A model generated the notes under the pieces. That model saw only the letters and a list, made by a program, of their open reading frames with translations, was not told the origin of the DNA and did no database searches. Source: Vibrio atlanticus (GTDB taxonomy: Bacteria; Pseudomonadota; Gammaproteobacteria; Enterobacterales; Vibrionaceae). From it: a stretch of DNA of 64,000 bases. Shown piece by piece: positions 46,788-56,747 of the stretch. Made by a program: the position numbers and the translations under genes. Location: NCBI RefSeq assembly GCF_024347315.1, contig NZ_AP025460.1, positions 2,108,001 through 2,172,000 on the forward strand, written 5' to 3'. Every line of letters starts with the position of its first letter. Positions within the stretch are counted from its first letter, which is position 1.

Positions 46788-46818
46788 AAGCTTAGCTTCC
46801 ATAACAAAAGCTAAGCTT
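46788..46818. terminator. Bidirectional terminator between DUF2982 gene and ycbL
   Basis: Perfect 11-bp stem AAGCTTAGCTT / AAGCTAAGCTT; a run of Ts follows on the minus strand. Confidence 0.82.
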
Positions 46819-46855
46819 CATTTTCAATCGTTCTTATATTAAATCAAAGATTTAA

Positions 46856-47509
46856 TTAATAAAGAGGCATCTCGTCGGCAACGAATGGATTTGATGCGCG
46901 CTCACGACCAAATGTAGACTCTGGACCATGGCCCGGTACAAATGTCACGTCACTGCCTAGCGGCCAAAGTTTAGTCTTGATTGAAGCAATTAGCGTGTTG
47001 AAGTCGCCTTGCGGGAAATCCGTGCGACCAATAGCACCGTTAAATAAAACATCACCAACAAACGCCATACGCGCTTGCTCACTGAATAGCACTACGTGAC
47101 CCGGAGTATGACCCGGCGTGTGAATCACATCGATCACTTGGTTACCAAAAGTCACTTTGTCGCCCTCTTCTAACCAAGTGTTTGGTTCAAAGGCTTTACA
47201 CAGTGGGAAGCCGAACATCTGGCTTTGATTCTCTAAACCTTGAAGCCAAAAGTTATCGTCTTTATGTGGGCCAACAATGTTCACGTTCAAGATTTCAGCA
47301 AGCGGTACTGTTCCGCCCACATGGTCTAGGTGACCGTGAGTCAATACCAAATTCACCACTTTAACACCTAACTCTTCGATGATAGCAGCCAGTTGCTGAA
47401 CATCACCGCCCGGATCGACAACGATGCCTTCCATTGTCTCATCACACCACACAATTGAGCAGTTTTGAGAGAACGAGGTAACAGGGACAACTTGATACTT
47501 AAGAGACAT
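46856..47509 (-). CDS. ycbL: YcbL-type metallo-beta-lactamase-fold hydrolase
   Basis: A 217-residue MBL-fold protein related to glyoxalase II. Metal motif 'THGHLDHVGG', 'HTPGHTPGHV' and 'FVGDVLFNGAIGRTDFP'. The start at 47509 (MSLKYQV) has AAGG seven bases upstream. It follows mepK and ldtD, the same order as E. coli ycbB-ycbK-ycbL. Confidence 0.9.
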   Translation of the reverse strand: MSLKYQVVPVTSFSQNCSIVWCDETMEGIVVDPGGDVQQLAAIIEELGVKVVNLVLTHGHLDHVGGTVPLAEILNVNIVGPHKDDNFWLQGLENQSQMFGFPLCKAFEPNTWLEEGDKVTFGNQVIDVIHTPGHTPGHVVLFSEQARMAFVGDVLFNGAIGRTDFPQGDFNTLIASIKTKLWPLGSDVTFVPGHGPESTFGRERASNPFVADEMPLY

Positions 47510-47608
47510 ATACAAACCTTAGAGGGCAAACTGAAATTTGGGCAAACTATGACATTGGATGTCTACTTTGACAAGTACCTAGCATTCGCTCGTAAATTCA
47601 GCTTAACA

Positions 47609-48157
47609 CTACCAACTGCGTGCTGGACCTGTATCAATATGGATAAAGTTGCTACGTGCATAATAACCGACGCCACCCGCATTCAAGCTTTTAGCAACGT
47701 CTCTTAATTCTTTTAGGTTAACGCCATCAATACGGAAATCGATCGCTTTACCTAACATGTGGTAGCTCTTCTTGGCTACGCCACTCGACTTTGAGCGCAG
47801 TGCTTCATTGGTCGCTGGAGAACGGTAACCAGAGATGATTTGAACTTCTTTTTGAATACCCAGTACATTTTGAATCTGAGTGATCTGATCAAACAGGTTC
47901 TTATCCATTGGATGAATCTCATTACGACGGAAATCACGGCACAGTTTGCTTAGACGAGCCATTTCATCACCAACATAGTTAGTACCATCGAAATAACAGG
48001 TCTCTAATCGTTCACCTGTGTGAAGATTGTTCATGCTAATCGTTCTTGGTTGATCAGGGTATGAAGCAAAAGCGATAGAAGGAGTAATTGAGGCGACAAC
48101 AGCAGTACCACCAGCGTAAGTCAGAAACTGACGGCGTGAAAATAAACTTTGAGACAT
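47609..48157 (-). CDS. mepK: MepK (YcbK, DUF882) peptidoglycan endopeptidase
   Basis: A 182-residue exported peptidase. The Tat signal 'SRRQFLTYAGGTAV' lies at about 8-21. The catalytic domain has 'SGYRSPATNEALR', 'SYHMLGKAIDFRIDG' and 'NFIHIDTGPARSW', with the His/Asp zinc ligands of the M15-like fold. E. coli MepK cleaves crosslinks including the 3-3 bonds made by L,D-transpeptidases, and an L,D-transpeptidase gene lies immediately upstream. Confidence 0.92.
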   Translation of the reverse strand: MSQSLFSRRQFLTYAGGTAVVASITPSIAFASYPDQPRTISMNNLHTGERLETCYFDGTNYVGDEMARLSKLCRDFRRNEIHPMDKNLFDQITQIQNVLGIQKEVQIISGYRSPATNEALRSKSSGVAKKSYHMLGKAIDFRIDGVNLKELRDVAKSLNAGGVGYYARSNFIHIDTGPARSW

Positions 48158-48356
48158 ACAGCAAAAAAACCAATTAGATCGAACGAAAAATGCACGATAC
48201 ATAATGGAAATTGCTGCGTCAACGTACAAAAACCGCCCAAAAGGTTAGTAATTGTAACCTTTGCACGGTTAGTTATTGATCCACATTATAATTTTATCAA
48301 TAGAAGCTTGGTTGTCATTTTTTGGTCAAGATCACCCTTATTGGCTTCAATGATGG

Positions 48357-49895
48357 TTAACCACCCTCTTTATCATATTGGTAGATGTCACCACGATACT
48401 GTATGCCCCCTTCTTCAAACAGCACGGTTTGATAGATGATATGCACGGGGATTCGCTTCTTGAGGCGAACCTTAGTATTAGGAGCAAGATCGTTACTTTG
48501 GTTAGGTACTTTCCTTACCTTGGTGGCAAACAACAATTCAGCCAATTCCTCTGCATGTTCGACACGTATACAACCTGAACTGTAAGCACGGAAGTCATCA
48601 TTAAACAGGCCTTTACTTGGCGTATCGTGCAGATAGATAGCTCGCTTGTTGGGTGTGTTGAACTTGTACAAACCTAGTGCATTACGTGAGCCTGCCTGTT
48701 GACGCATTCGATATGGGAACGAATTGAAATTGATGGTCTGCCAATCGATATCTGTGGTGTCGACGGTTTCCATGGTGCGCCAACCATCAATCACTTGGAA
48801 GTTGTGTGTCTCTAGGTAGCTTTCATCCGCTTTTACTTTAGGCAAGATGTCTTTGACCATGATTTTCCATGGTACGTTCCAAGTAGGATTTAAGATAACC
48901 GAATCTAGGTTTATCTCTAAAAGCGGTGTTTTTCGCGACTTTCTGCCCACGACAACTTTGGACTCAAAGACCTCTTCACCATCTTCCCAATACTTCATAT
49001 CAAAACTAGGAACATTGACGACGATGAGAGAGTCTCTGTCTCTTGGCCACAAACGAACACGTTCGGCATTGAGAGCCAGCGAAGTCAATCGTTCATCAAA
49101 GCTCATGTTGATCCATTTGATCGTATCCGGCCCAACGATCCCATCGTCTGTAAGGCCGTGCATTCGCTGAAAAGACTTAATCGCTGTTTGCAGATCTTGG
49201 TCAAATACAGGGAAATCGACCGCGATCATCGAGGTATCAACACCAACCAAAGCAATGCGCTCAACAAGAATAGTTTTGTCTGAAAGCTCATCACCTAAGC
49301 GTTTCAATCCTTTCTGTCTGTATCGCTCTATATTGAGTTCAGACGCAGTTTCTAGCACGGAGTAGGTCGCCTTGAATTGGTCAAAATCCCCAACAGGCGG
49401 CGCATAGGACAATACCATTTCTAATAAGTAATCGTTGGTGACACTGCTTTTCAATCTCATCAGGATATGTGGAGAAGGCGCAGGCAACTTGGAATGCAGC
49501 TTGCCCGAGAAATACCACTCTTTACCGGCAAGTGGTGCATTCTCAACGTAGCTTAGGTAATAAATAAAGGTATCGGTTAATAAGATGTCCAACTCTTGCC
49601 ATTGCCCACGAGTTTGATAGTGGCGGATTTGCTTAAGTTGTCGTTCAAAAAGCGGGGCCATTTGCGCTTGTTCGAGAAGCGACAACTGGAATTCAAACGC
49701 CTTAACAAGTTCAGGCGAATCCCAAAGAATAGGAAGAGAAGAGTCTTGATAAATGCTCTGGGTTAGCTCTGGATAAATCAGCATAAAAGAGAGCTCTGAA
49801 TCAGCCGGAATAAATCGGCTCTCGTCAGAACTCGTATAGCTCCATGCATGCACAGAAACTAACACCAATAATCCACAGAAGTATTTTGCTAACAT
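48357..49895 (-). CDS. ldtD: L,D-transpeptidase (YcbB/LdtD type)
   Basis: A 512-residue periplasmic enzyme that makes 3-3 crosslinks in peptidoglycan. Signal peptide about 1-19; an N-terminal scaffold; a peptidoglycan-binding domain ('LQTAIKSFQRMHGLTDDGIVGPDTIKWIN'); and the YkuD catalytic domain with 'YLHDTPSKGLF' and the active-site 'SSGCIRVE' cysteine. The start is uncertain: ATG 49895 has a GGGG seven bases upstream, ATG 49907 is also possible. Confidence 0.9.
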   Translation of the reverse strand: MLAKYFCGLLVLVSVHAWSYTSSDESRFIPADSELSFMLIYPELTQSIYQDSSLPILWDSPELVKAFEFQLSLLEQAQMAPLFERQLKQIRHYQTRGQWQELDILLTDTFIYYLSYVENAPLAGKEWYFSGKLHSKLPAPSPHILMRLKSSVTNDYLLEMVLSYAPPVGDFDQFKATYSVLETASELNIERYRQKGLKRLGDELSDKTILVERIALVGVDTSMIAVDFPVFDQDLQTAIKSFQRMHGLTDDGIVGPDTIKWINMSFDERLTSLALNAERVRLWPRDRDSLIVVNVPSFDMKYWEDGEEVFESKVVVGRKSRKTPLLEINLDSVILNPTWNVPWKIMVKDILPKVKADESYLETHNFQVIDGWRTMETVDTTDIDWQTINFNSFPYRMRQQAGSRNALGLYKFNTPNKRAIYLHDTPSKGLFNDDFRAYSSGCIRVEHAEELAELLFATKVRKVPNQSNDLAPNTKVRLKKRIPVHIIYQTVLFEEGGIQYRGDIYQYDKEGG

Positions 49896-49976
49896 GCTTA
49901 ACCCCATCACCAATCATCTCATAAGTATGGCAAAGAAATAGGAGTAAGCATGTTATTTTTTAAGGAGTTTTATGAA

Positions 49977-51074
49977 TTAGATTGCACTCCAGTGGTTATC
50001 CCACTGGACCGATGATTGCTGGGTTGATTTCTCATAAGGCTTGTGTTGGCTCACCACACTGCCCGCTCCAGAGCTGAGTCGAAACTCACCATCAAGCAGC
50101 ACCGCACCAGAAGCATCAGACAGCGCAGAGAGTTCCACCAGTTCTTTAGTCTCTTTAGACCAAATACCATAACAGTTGCCTCTTGGCGAAGTCGCAATAA
50201 TCCAATCATCTGACGCCGCAATACTGGCGATATAGTGATTGAACCTTGCCCATTGTTCAGGCTCTGCGTTCAGTGATTCAAACTGCCCGCCTTTGGTATG
50301 CATCGCCAAAAGTGAAGGGTACTCATCTGGTTCACCACGATATTGCTGACCACATAGTACGGTTTCAGCACCATCATGGGCTAAGTGTCGAATGCTCAGC
50401 TTCTTGTCTAGCAATTCAACCTGATCAAGCAGCGCACCTTCAGGTGAGACATAACTTAAACTCGGTTGCATTGAATTCAAGTTTTTCGGTGTTCTACCGT
50501 CAGTATGAACGCCGCCAACACCAATCGCGAGATTTCCATCCGGCATGATGATCACTTCATGAGGGCCAATACCAAAGCCAGTGAACTCCTCGACCTTACG
50601 ATAGCCTTGTGCGACATCGTAAACACCAATCACACCTTGGCTGCTGTCGGTTTTCCCTTCCGTGGCATACAGTAACTTGCCATCTAATGAGTAAACGCCA
50701 TGACCATAAAAGTGGCGATTTTTCCCTTTCACAACTAACTTGATTTGCTCACCGCTTTTATAGTCAAACACCATAAAATAGTCACCAGGACGACGAGCAA
50801 AAACCACGGCATGTGATGATATTGGGCAAATCGCGACGCCATGCCCACGATCGGGGATCGGCAGTTGACTCAGCGGCATACCATATTCGTCAGCCACAAC
50901 CGCTGAATATTGGCCACGACCATTAAGCGCACAGCCGATCAGTTGAGGATCATTAGATGTGCTTGCGGCGCCAGAGCGACTAGCGCAGCCAAACGGAAGT
51001 ACAGGTACAGCTGCACAACCCAGTGCAGCCTTGAGTAGCGTTCTTCGTGTAGTATCAGTCACCATCGGTAGCAT
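49977..51074 (-). CDS. DUF1513 family exported protein
   Basis: A 365-residue protein with a Tat-type signal ('DTTRRTLLKAALGCAAVPVLPFGC'). Repeated strands such as 'GHGVYSLDGKLLYATEG' and 'GIGPHEVIIMPDGNLAIGVGGV' suggest a beta-propeller. It overlaps the upstream imelysin gene by 20 bases (11 if the ATG at 51065 is used). Last gene of an iron-linked operon; function unknown. Confidence 0.85.
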   Translation of the reverse strand: MLPMVTDTTRRTLLKAALGCAAVPVLPFGCASRSGAASTSNDPQLIGCALNGRGQYSAVVADEYGMPLSQLPIPDRGHGVAICPISSHAVVFARRPGDYFMVFDYKSGEQIKLVVKGKNRHFYGHGVYSLDGKLLYATEGKTDSSQGVIGVYDVAQGYRKVEEFTGFGIGPHEVIIMPDGNLAIGVGGVHTDGRTPKNLNSMQPSLSYVSPEGALLDQVELLDKKLSIRHLAHDGAETVLCGQQYRGEPDEYPSLLAMHTKGGQFESLNAEPEQWARFNHYIASIAASDDWIIATSPRGNCYGIWSKETKELVELSALSDASGAVLLDGEFRLSSGAGSVVSQHKPYEKSTQQSSVQWDNHWSAI

Positions 51075-52116
51075 TAAATCCTATTACCACGCCAAGCTCT
51101 ATCGCCACTTCTTCATGAATCAAGTACTTCAAACGTTCTAGTTTGTTGTATTGAGTCAGCACATTTCGGTAGCCCTCTTTGCTCTGCAGCAACTCGAACA
51201 AACTTGAGTCTGTAGGCCAAGTATCTAGTGTTAGCGTGAACTGGCCAGCAACACGGTCAGCAAGGTCATTTAAGCCCTTCTCTCTTAACAAGCCATCAAG
51301 ACCATTACCATCGGCTAAGTACAAATTCTGAAGTGCTGCTACATTCGCTTTTAGTTGAGTCATCGAAGTTTGTGCACGCCATGATTCTGAGAAGTAAGGA
51401 CGCGGATGACCGATTTTAGCCATTGGGCGACTCAGCTTTTTCATGCTGTAATCAAGTTGGTTGGTCAATAAAGCGATGTATTCAGACTCCCAACGAGTCT
51501 CGTCTAACTCTAACCAAGGGTTAACCTGCCATGCCTGTGCAATCGAAGATGACTTAACCGCTAAGTTTTCAGTAATCGCTTGTGATGATTGGCAGCCTAG
51601 TGCTTTGTCTTGAAGCAGTGGCGATTGCTCGTCATAAAGCGACCACTCCAACGCACCTAACCCTTGTACTGTCACACTCTGCTGCGCGATTTCGTTTTGA
51701 GACCATACTTTATCCTGCTGAGTCAATTGACGCATTTTAAGACCGGTGGTGTTCTTCTTATCTGGCCAAAATTGAATATTCCAGCTCTCTTCAAGTGCCG
51801 CTGTTGGGCCTCTTTCTTGGCCTTGCAGTGCCATCCAACTATTCATGGTGAGCTGCCACTGATTTTTCAAGGCATCTAACTCAACATCATTGGTTTGGCA
51901 GTAACCCTGCATCAAGACTTCTAGCTCGTTGGCTTGCTTGGCGAATAGGACTGCAGAATCAAACTCTTGTTGATAGACACTGCGACTGATGTGGTCAGTT
52001 GTGTCTGCTTGATAAGACACACCGTTAACCTCAGAGGAAGCCACTTGCTCACCCGATGATTGGCAGCCTGCCATGATTAATACCGACAAAGGCATTAACA
52101 AAAATTTATGTGTCAT
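51055..52116 (-). CDS. Imelysin-family (M75) lipoprotein
   Basis: A 353-residue lipoprotein (lipobox 'LIMAGC', Cys18) of the imelysin family. The GxHxxE motif of the family is replaced by 'LGALEW', so the histidine is missing, unlike the other imelysin of this operon. Family proteins bind or handle iron at the cell envelope. The second imelysin of the operon and the di-heme protein lie upstream. Confidence 0.82.
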   Translation of the reverse strand: MTHKFLLMPLSVLIMAGCQSSGEQVASSEVNGVSYQADTTDHISRSVYQQEFDSAVLFAKQANELEVLMQGYCQTNDVELDALKNQWQLTMNSWMALQGQERGPTAALEESWNIQFWPDKKNTTGLKMRQLTQQDKVWSQNEIAQQSVTVQGLGALEWSLYDEQSPLLQDKALGCQSSQAITENLAVKSSSIAQAWQVNPWLELDETRWESEYIALLTNQLDYSMKKLSRPMAKIGHPRPYFSESWRAQTSMTQLKANVAALQNLYLADGNGLDGLLREKGLNDLADRVAGQFTLTLDTWPTDSSLFELLQSKEGYRNVLTQYNKLERLKYLIHEEVAIELGVVIGFNATDGD

Positions 52117-52258
52117 GCTGTTACCTTACTTGCTAGTTTTTCTTTTAATTATATGAGTTCATCAAATACCAAACGACCGCTGGCCTCGTATTCCTACAAA
52201 TTCAGCGGTTGTGTTCTTTGGGTTAACTCGATCGTTGAACGACTGAATCTCAGACCGA

Positions 52259-53713
52259 CTATAGCGAATTCAAAAACGCCAGTAGTGCTTCACGCTCAGT
52301 GGCATTCAAAGACAGAACGTTTTGTTTCGCCATTTCTGCTTCACCGCCATGCCAAAGCACTGCTTCCATAACATTTCTTGCGCGACCGTCATGAAGCAGG
52401 AATGTATGACCATTCACTTCTTTGGTATAGCCTAATCCCCATAATGGCGTCGTACGCCACTCTTGGCCGTTGGCAAGATATTCAGGGCGATTGTCGGCTA
52501 AGCCTTCCCCCATATCGTGCAACAACATATCGGTATACGGGCTGATTAATTGCTTAGACAACGCAGGTAACCCTTCACGCTCTGCTGTGCGAATTTCGGC
52601 TTGGTGGCAACTCTGGCAACCAACGTCTTTGAACAATTTTTTACCTTGCACGACGGCTGGGTTGTCTACGTTACGACGAATAGGGACCGCTAGATGCTGC
52701 GAATAGAACTCAACAAAATCTAGAATATTGTCGCTGACTTCTGGCTCGCCTCCATTCGGAAAATCATCACAGGTTGATTGTGCTGATGTGCAGTTTTCAT
52801 TCGGGAATAAGCGACTCGTTAAGCCCAAATCACCGTTAAACGCCGCCGCATTTTGCTGCATTAGGTTTGGCTGGCCAGCTTTCCAACCGAATCGACCCAA
52901 CGCCATTTCGTTAGTTTGAACATCAAGAACGTAGTTCGCTTTGCCTGAAACACCTTGCTTGTCGGCCAACTGCTGTTTAGCAAATCCGAGAATCGTTTCT
53001 TGCGGGATGCTTTCAAGTAAACCAAGGCCAATCATTGGCGGCGCAACACGAGCTGAAAACTCAGTTTTAGGATGCATCTCGCCAAAGGCAAGATCAGTAA
53101 TCTTTAAAATTGGTTTACGCAAAGTAACGACTGTACCGTCTTTGAATTCAACAGGAACATCGGTGTAGCTGATGTTCACTTTGCCCTCGGGTTTTACACG
53201 TTGAAGCGCGAAATCTTGTAACTGGCCGCCGTAAGTTGGTTCAGGAATACCACCATCACGAATAAAGGCTTGTCTCTGTTCTGGCGTTTCAGCAGGGATA
53301 CTTAAGCGGACCAACAATGAAACCGCGTTCTGGTCATCTTTTTCAGGCGCATGACCACGACCATCTTTGATGTGACAGTTTTGACAACCGTTAGTATTGA
53401 ATAGTGGGCCTAACCCATCACGCGCATCGGTTGATGACGGCGCAGGAACCCAAGGGTTTCTAAAGAAGCTGTTACCTACGCTGAAATCCAAGCGTTTGCT
53501 CATTGGAAGGTTGGCTGCAGGAAGAGAAAAAGCGTTCGCTCCCTCTTTCTTTACTGTGGTTTTTCCACCAGAGTAGGTTTCATGGGCGTGCAATGGAGAT
53601 AAGAAAAACAGTGCGGTTAATAGTGAGGCTGAGAGATACGACTTCATACATTGCCTTGCTGTGTTTTTGATTTTAGTTTTTATTAGGGAGTAACTTTTTT
53701 GAATAACAAACAA
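52259..53713 (-). CDS. Di-heme oxidoreductase family protein (DUF1111)
   Basis: A 484-residue periplasmic c-type cytochrome. Signal peptide ending 'SPLHA' (about residue 44 if the first start is used; the N-terminus is long, and an internal ATG at 53647 would give a standard signal). Two haem motifs: 'CQNCH' and 'CQSCH'. 'NGGEPEVSDNILDFVEFYSQHLAVP' and 'TPLWGLGYTKEVNGHTFLLHDGRARN' are family signatures. It may oxidise or reduce iron for uptake together with the imelysins. Confidence 0.88.
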   Translation of the reverse strand: MFVIQKSYSLIKTKIKNTARQCMKSYLSASLLTALFFLSPLHAHETYSGGKTTVKKEGANAFSLPAANLPMSKRLDFSVGNSFFRNPWVPAPSSTDARDGLGPLFNTNGCQNCHIKDGRGHAPEKDDQNAVSLLVRLSIPAETPEQRQAFIRDGGIPEPTYGGQLQDFALQRVKPEGKVNISYTDVPVEFKDGTVVTLRKPILKITDLAFGEMHPKTEFSARVAPPMIGLGLLESIPQETILGFAKQQLADKQGVSGKANYVLDVQTNEMALGRFGWKAGQPNLMQQNAAAFNGDLGLTSRLFPNENCTSAQSTCDDFPNGGEPEVSDNILDFVEFYSQHLAVPIRRNVDNPAVVQGKKLFKDVGCQSCHQAEIRTAEREGLPALSKQLISPYTDMLLHDMGEGLADNRPEYLANGQEWRTTPLWGLGYTKEVNGHTFLLHDGRARNVMEAVLWHGGEAEMAKQNVLSLNATEREALLAFLNSL

Positions 53714-53716
53714 TTA

Positions 53717-53735
53717 AGGGCTCAATGAGAGCCCT
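53717..53735 (-). promoter_or_regulatory. Intercistronic hairpin after the first imelysin gene
   Basis: Stem AGGGCTC / GAGCCCT with an AATGA loop and only a short T-run, between the imelysin and di-heme genes. It may reduce expression of the downstream genes. Confidence 0.5.
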
Positions 53736-53757
53736 TTATGATTTTCGTCACGGGTTC

Positions 53758-55017
53758 TTAAAACTCGTGATCTGCTGTGTCTGGGTTTAGGCTATCAATG
53801 CCAATAACACCAGCAGCACGCTCGATTGCAGCGGTTTGAGACACTAGCGCAACAATTGTTTTGTTTACTAGCGCGTTACCTGCAGCGTTGTCAGCAGCAA
53901 TTAGCTGATCGAAGTGCTGGTTATTTTTCTCTGCTGACACAACAAGTTGACCAACTTGCGCACGTGCTAGGTCAAACTGCTTTTGAATCTCTTTCGCCGC
54001 TTGCTCGTCTTTTTGCTCAACGAGGTCAAACAGGCTAGGACCTGAAAGTAGAGAACCATCTTCACGCTTGTACAAGCCAGTGTATACGTTGTAGATACCT
54101 TGCTCGTTGTAGTAGTGAGAGTTATGCGTGTTATCAGAGAAACAATCATGCTCGTCTTCAGTCGAGTTTGCTTCTAATGCAACTTTCATACGCTCACCCG
54201 CTAGTTCGCCTAGAGATAGTGAGCCCATACCAAATAGCATTTTACGTAGGCCGTTCTCGCTAGATTCAGAAAGTAGCTCTTGACGGTAGTTGCCTTTTTC
54301 GCCTTCAGCCCACTGTTTTTCCATCCACTCTAGGTCTTGGATAAGGAGTTCAGCTGATGCTTTTAGGTATGCGCCACGACGGTCACAGTTGCCATTTGTA
54401 CACTCAGCGCCAACAACAAAATCAGTGTAAGCACGCTCACCTGCACCGCTGTTTGTGCCATTTAAGTCTTGACCCCAAAGTAGGAATTCAATCGCGTGGT
54501 AACCAGACGCTACGTTCGCTTCAGAACCACCGATCTCGTTCAGGTCTGCAATTAGCTCTGGAGTAATGTTAGTTGCGTCTACTGTTGTTTGACCAATTTG
54601 GAAAGTCTTATTTGCAACGATGTTTGCGCTAGCGCCTTCGTTACCAAGCTCATATTGGTAATCAGTCGAAACGTAATCGATAAGGCCTTCATCTAGCGGC
54701 CATGCATTTAATTGGCCTTCCCAATCATCTACAACAACGTTACCAAAGCGAAATACTTCAGACTGTTGGTAAGGTACACGAGAGTCTAGCCAAGCTTGCT
54801 TTACTTGTTCGAAATTGCCAGCAGAAGGAGAAGCTAAGAAGGTATCAATAGAAGAGTTCAACGCTTTTGCTGTAATTACTGAATCTGCAAACACTGCATG
54901 AGCAATATCGGCGTAATGTTCTACAACTTGATCTTGAGTTACTGCTGCAAAAGAAGAAGCAGAGGCAAAAATGAGTGACGAAGTTACGGCTTTTGTCACT
55001 AAAGATTTAATGGTCAT
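53758..55017 (-). CDS. Imelysin-family iron-regulated protein (IrpA-like)
   Basis: A 419-residue secreted protein with a signal peptide (about 1-24, 'ASSFA'). It has the family GxHxxE motif intact ('SGYHAIEFLLWGQDL') and 'WPLDEGLIDYV'. First gene of the operon, directly behind a Fur-like box. It probably binds iron or helps move it across the outer envelope. Confidence 0.88.
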   Translation of the reverse strand: MTIKSLVTKAVTSSLIFASASSFAAVTQDQVVEHYADIAHAVFADSVITAKALNSSIDTFLASPSAGNFEQVKQAWLDSRVPYQQSEVFRFGNVVVDDWEGQLNAWPLDEGLIDYVSTDYQYELGNEGASANIVANKTFQIGQTTVDATNITPELIADLNEIGGSEANVASGYHAIEFLLWGQDLNGTNSGAGERAYTDFVVGAECTNGNCDRRGAYLKASAELLIQDLEWMEKQWAEGEKGNYRQELLSESSENGLRKMLFGMGSLSLGELAGERMKVALEANSTEDEHDCFSDNTHNSHYYNEQGIYNVYTGLYKREDGSLLSGPSLFDLVEQKDEQAAKEIQKQFDLARAQVGQLVVSAEKNNQHFDQLIAADNAAGNALVNKTIVALVSQTAAIERAAGVIGIDSLNPDTADHEF

Positions 55018-55061
55018 GAAGCATCCTTGTTGAGCTTTGAATTATTATTCGTAGTAATAGT

Positions 55062-55080
55062 GCAAACCATTATCATTTAC
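55062..55080 (-). promoter_or_regulatory. Fur-like box for the imelysin operon
   Basis: The minus strand reads GTAAATGATAATGGTTTGC, 13 of 19 matches to the Fur consensus, 45-63 bases upstream of the first ATG. Confidence 0.5.
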
Positions 55081-55130
55081 ACTACAGATTTGAATAATAC
55101 AAACTTACAATTTTATTGCAAGATAAATAC

Positions 55131-55154
55131 AAAAAAACCTCACATTTGTGAGGT
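55131..55154 (-). terminator. ribA terminator
   Basis: Stem ACCTCACA / TGTGAGGT followed on the minus strand by seven Ts, 41 bases past the ribA stop. Confidence 0.88.
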
Positions 55155-55194
55155 CTTTAAATACTTTTGTGCTATAGCAATAAAAGGAAGCTTA

Positions 55195-55791
55195 TCAAAT
55201 ATCCAGATTATGCTTACCGTGTGAGACTTTCGCCTTCAGGTAACTCTCATTTCCCGACTTGATATGTGCAGAAGTATTCACCACTTCTTCAATCTCAATA
55301 CCGAAAGATTTCAGCTCATTGATTTTCTTAGGGTTGTTAGTAACCAAACGAATTTTTGTGGTTCCTAAAGCGCGAAGCATTTCTGCCGCTTCGGTAAAGT
55401 CGCGTAAATCATCACCAAAACCTAGGTGGTTATTCGCTTCATAGGTGTTCATGCCTTCGCTTTGCAGACGGTACGCATCGATTTTGTTATACAAACCAAT
55501 ACCACGACCTTCTTGGCGTAAGTAAAGAATCACTCCCCCCGTCTCACCCATAATTCTGATGGTTTCATCTAACTGCTCACCACAGTCACAGCGAGAAGAA
55601 TGAAAAACATCACCAGTCAGGCACTCAGAGTGCATACGAACAAGAGGTATGTCTTGTGTCTTATCCGCTGATTTAAATATCACAGCAACATGCTCTTTAT
55701 CTGTTTTCAATCCATGAAAAGACAGAAGTTCAGCATCAATACTGCTTGTTACCCCTACTTTGAAATCTATTCTGGCACGCACTTCCGCCAT
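55195..55791 (-). CDS. ribA: GTP cyclohydrolase II
   Basis: A 198-residue enzyme that opens GTP to start riboflavin synthesis. Zinc cysteines are in '[15 protein letters not shown]'; '[15 protein letters not shown]' and '[16 protein letters not shown]' are catalytic and substrate regions. The start at 55791 (MAEVRARI) matches the family. It is a stand-alone ribA without a fused RibB domain. Confidence 0.95.
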   Translation of the reverse strand: MAEVRARIDFKVGVTSSIDAELLSFHGLKTDKEHVAVIFKSADKTQDIPLVRMHSECLTGDVFHSSRCDCGEQLDETIRIMGETGGVILYLRQEGRGIGLYNKIDAYRLQSEGMNTYEANNHLGFGDDLRDFTEAAEMLRALGTTKIRLVTNNPKKINELKSFGIEIEEVVNTSAHIKSGNESYLKAKVSHGKHNLDI

Positions 55792-55960
55792 AGCTATACT
55801 CACTTGAAAATTCGATGTATTTAACAACACTACACTATATGTCTAGGCAATATTTTGTAGCTAACTATCTAATGATAGACACTATGAGGCTGTTAACAAT
55901 TTTTTTCAAGGTCGACCACGTACAAATTGTTATATTATAACAATTAATTTTCTAGGTAAC

Positions 55961-55995
55961 AAAAAACCCCACGTTGGGATGACCAACATGGGGTT
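55961..55995 (-). terminator. Terminator of the 60-residue gene
   Basis: Stem AACCCCACGTTGG / CCAACATGGGGTT (one mismatched pair) with a GATGA loop and six Ts on the minus strand. Confidence 0.85.
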
Positions 55996-56040
55996 ATAAA
56001 TCAATCAATTGCGGCTAAGACTACACTTTTTGCGGAACGA

Positions 56041-56223
56041 TCAGCTTAGTTGAGTTTGCTTCCAGATAACAAGCTGCACCCAAGCATTTTCTAATTCACT
56101 TAACTCTTCTTGTGTCAGTGTAGAGATGCTCGACTTTGCACTGTATTTTTCTGCCCATTTATCAGAACGGACATGAGTATAGAACTCTTTTTTTAAATTT
56201 GAGATTACGTTATCCACAAACAC
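56041..56223 (-). CDS. Small hypothetical protein
   Basis: A 60-residue soluble, probably helical protein ('TLTQEELSELENAWVQLVIWKQTQLS'). Family not recognised. The start is a GTG (56223 or, better spaced from AAGGA, 56217). Its own terminator supports it as a real gene. It sits between nrfF and ribA. Confidence 0.5.
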   Translation of the reverse strand: MFVDNVISNLKKEFYTHVRSDKWAEKYSAKSSISTLTQEELSELENAWVQLVIWKQTQLS

Positions 56224-56306
56224 ATCCTTATATAACAGTGCTTAGCCTTTATAATCCGTTAATATTACAAAATACAGCTCAATTGGTAAACAGTAATACA
56301 CAATTT

Positions 56307-56747
56307 TTATGAGTCATTCCTAACACTCGCTACTGATAAATATACAAACAAAAGAAATAATAGACTCGGTAACACCCAAAGTAATATGTTTGAAACACTC
56401 ATTGCTGGCTTATAAAGCACAAATTCACCAAACCTTTCTGTCATGTACTGAGTGATTTCATTGTTGCTCTTCCCTGCTTTCACCATATTGAATACAACAA
56501 GGCGTAAATCTTTTGCTATGGGAGAGTTCGACTCAATCAGATTTTGATTCTGACATTGTGGGCAGCGCAGCGATTTTGCCAAACTAATAGCACGCTGTTG
56601 TTGATTAAGGCTTTCAAACTCAAATAACTCTACCTGAATGCTTGTATCTTTATCACTCGCCGTAAACAAATCCTCAGCTAATACAGGGAAGTTGACGACA
56701 ATAGCAGCGCTAAGTATGAGCACTATGTTGAGTAGGAACTTCATCAT
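56307..56747 (-). CDS. nrfF: NrfF/CcmH-type haem lyase subunit
   Basis: A 146-residue membrane protein with a signal peptide, the redox motif 'LRCPQCQNQNL' and a C-terminal membrane segment ('ILLWVLPSLLFLLFVYL'). It prepares the special haem site of NrfA together with NrfE. The start overlaps the previous stop (ATGA). Confidence 0.88.
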   Translation of the reverse strand: MMKFLLNIVLILSAAIVVNFPVLAEDLFTASDKDTSIQVELFEFESLNQQQRAISLAKSLRCPQCQNQNLIESNSPIAKDLRLVVFNMVKAGKSNNEITQYMTERFGEFVLYKPAMSVSNILLWVLPSLLFLLFVYLSVASVRNDS

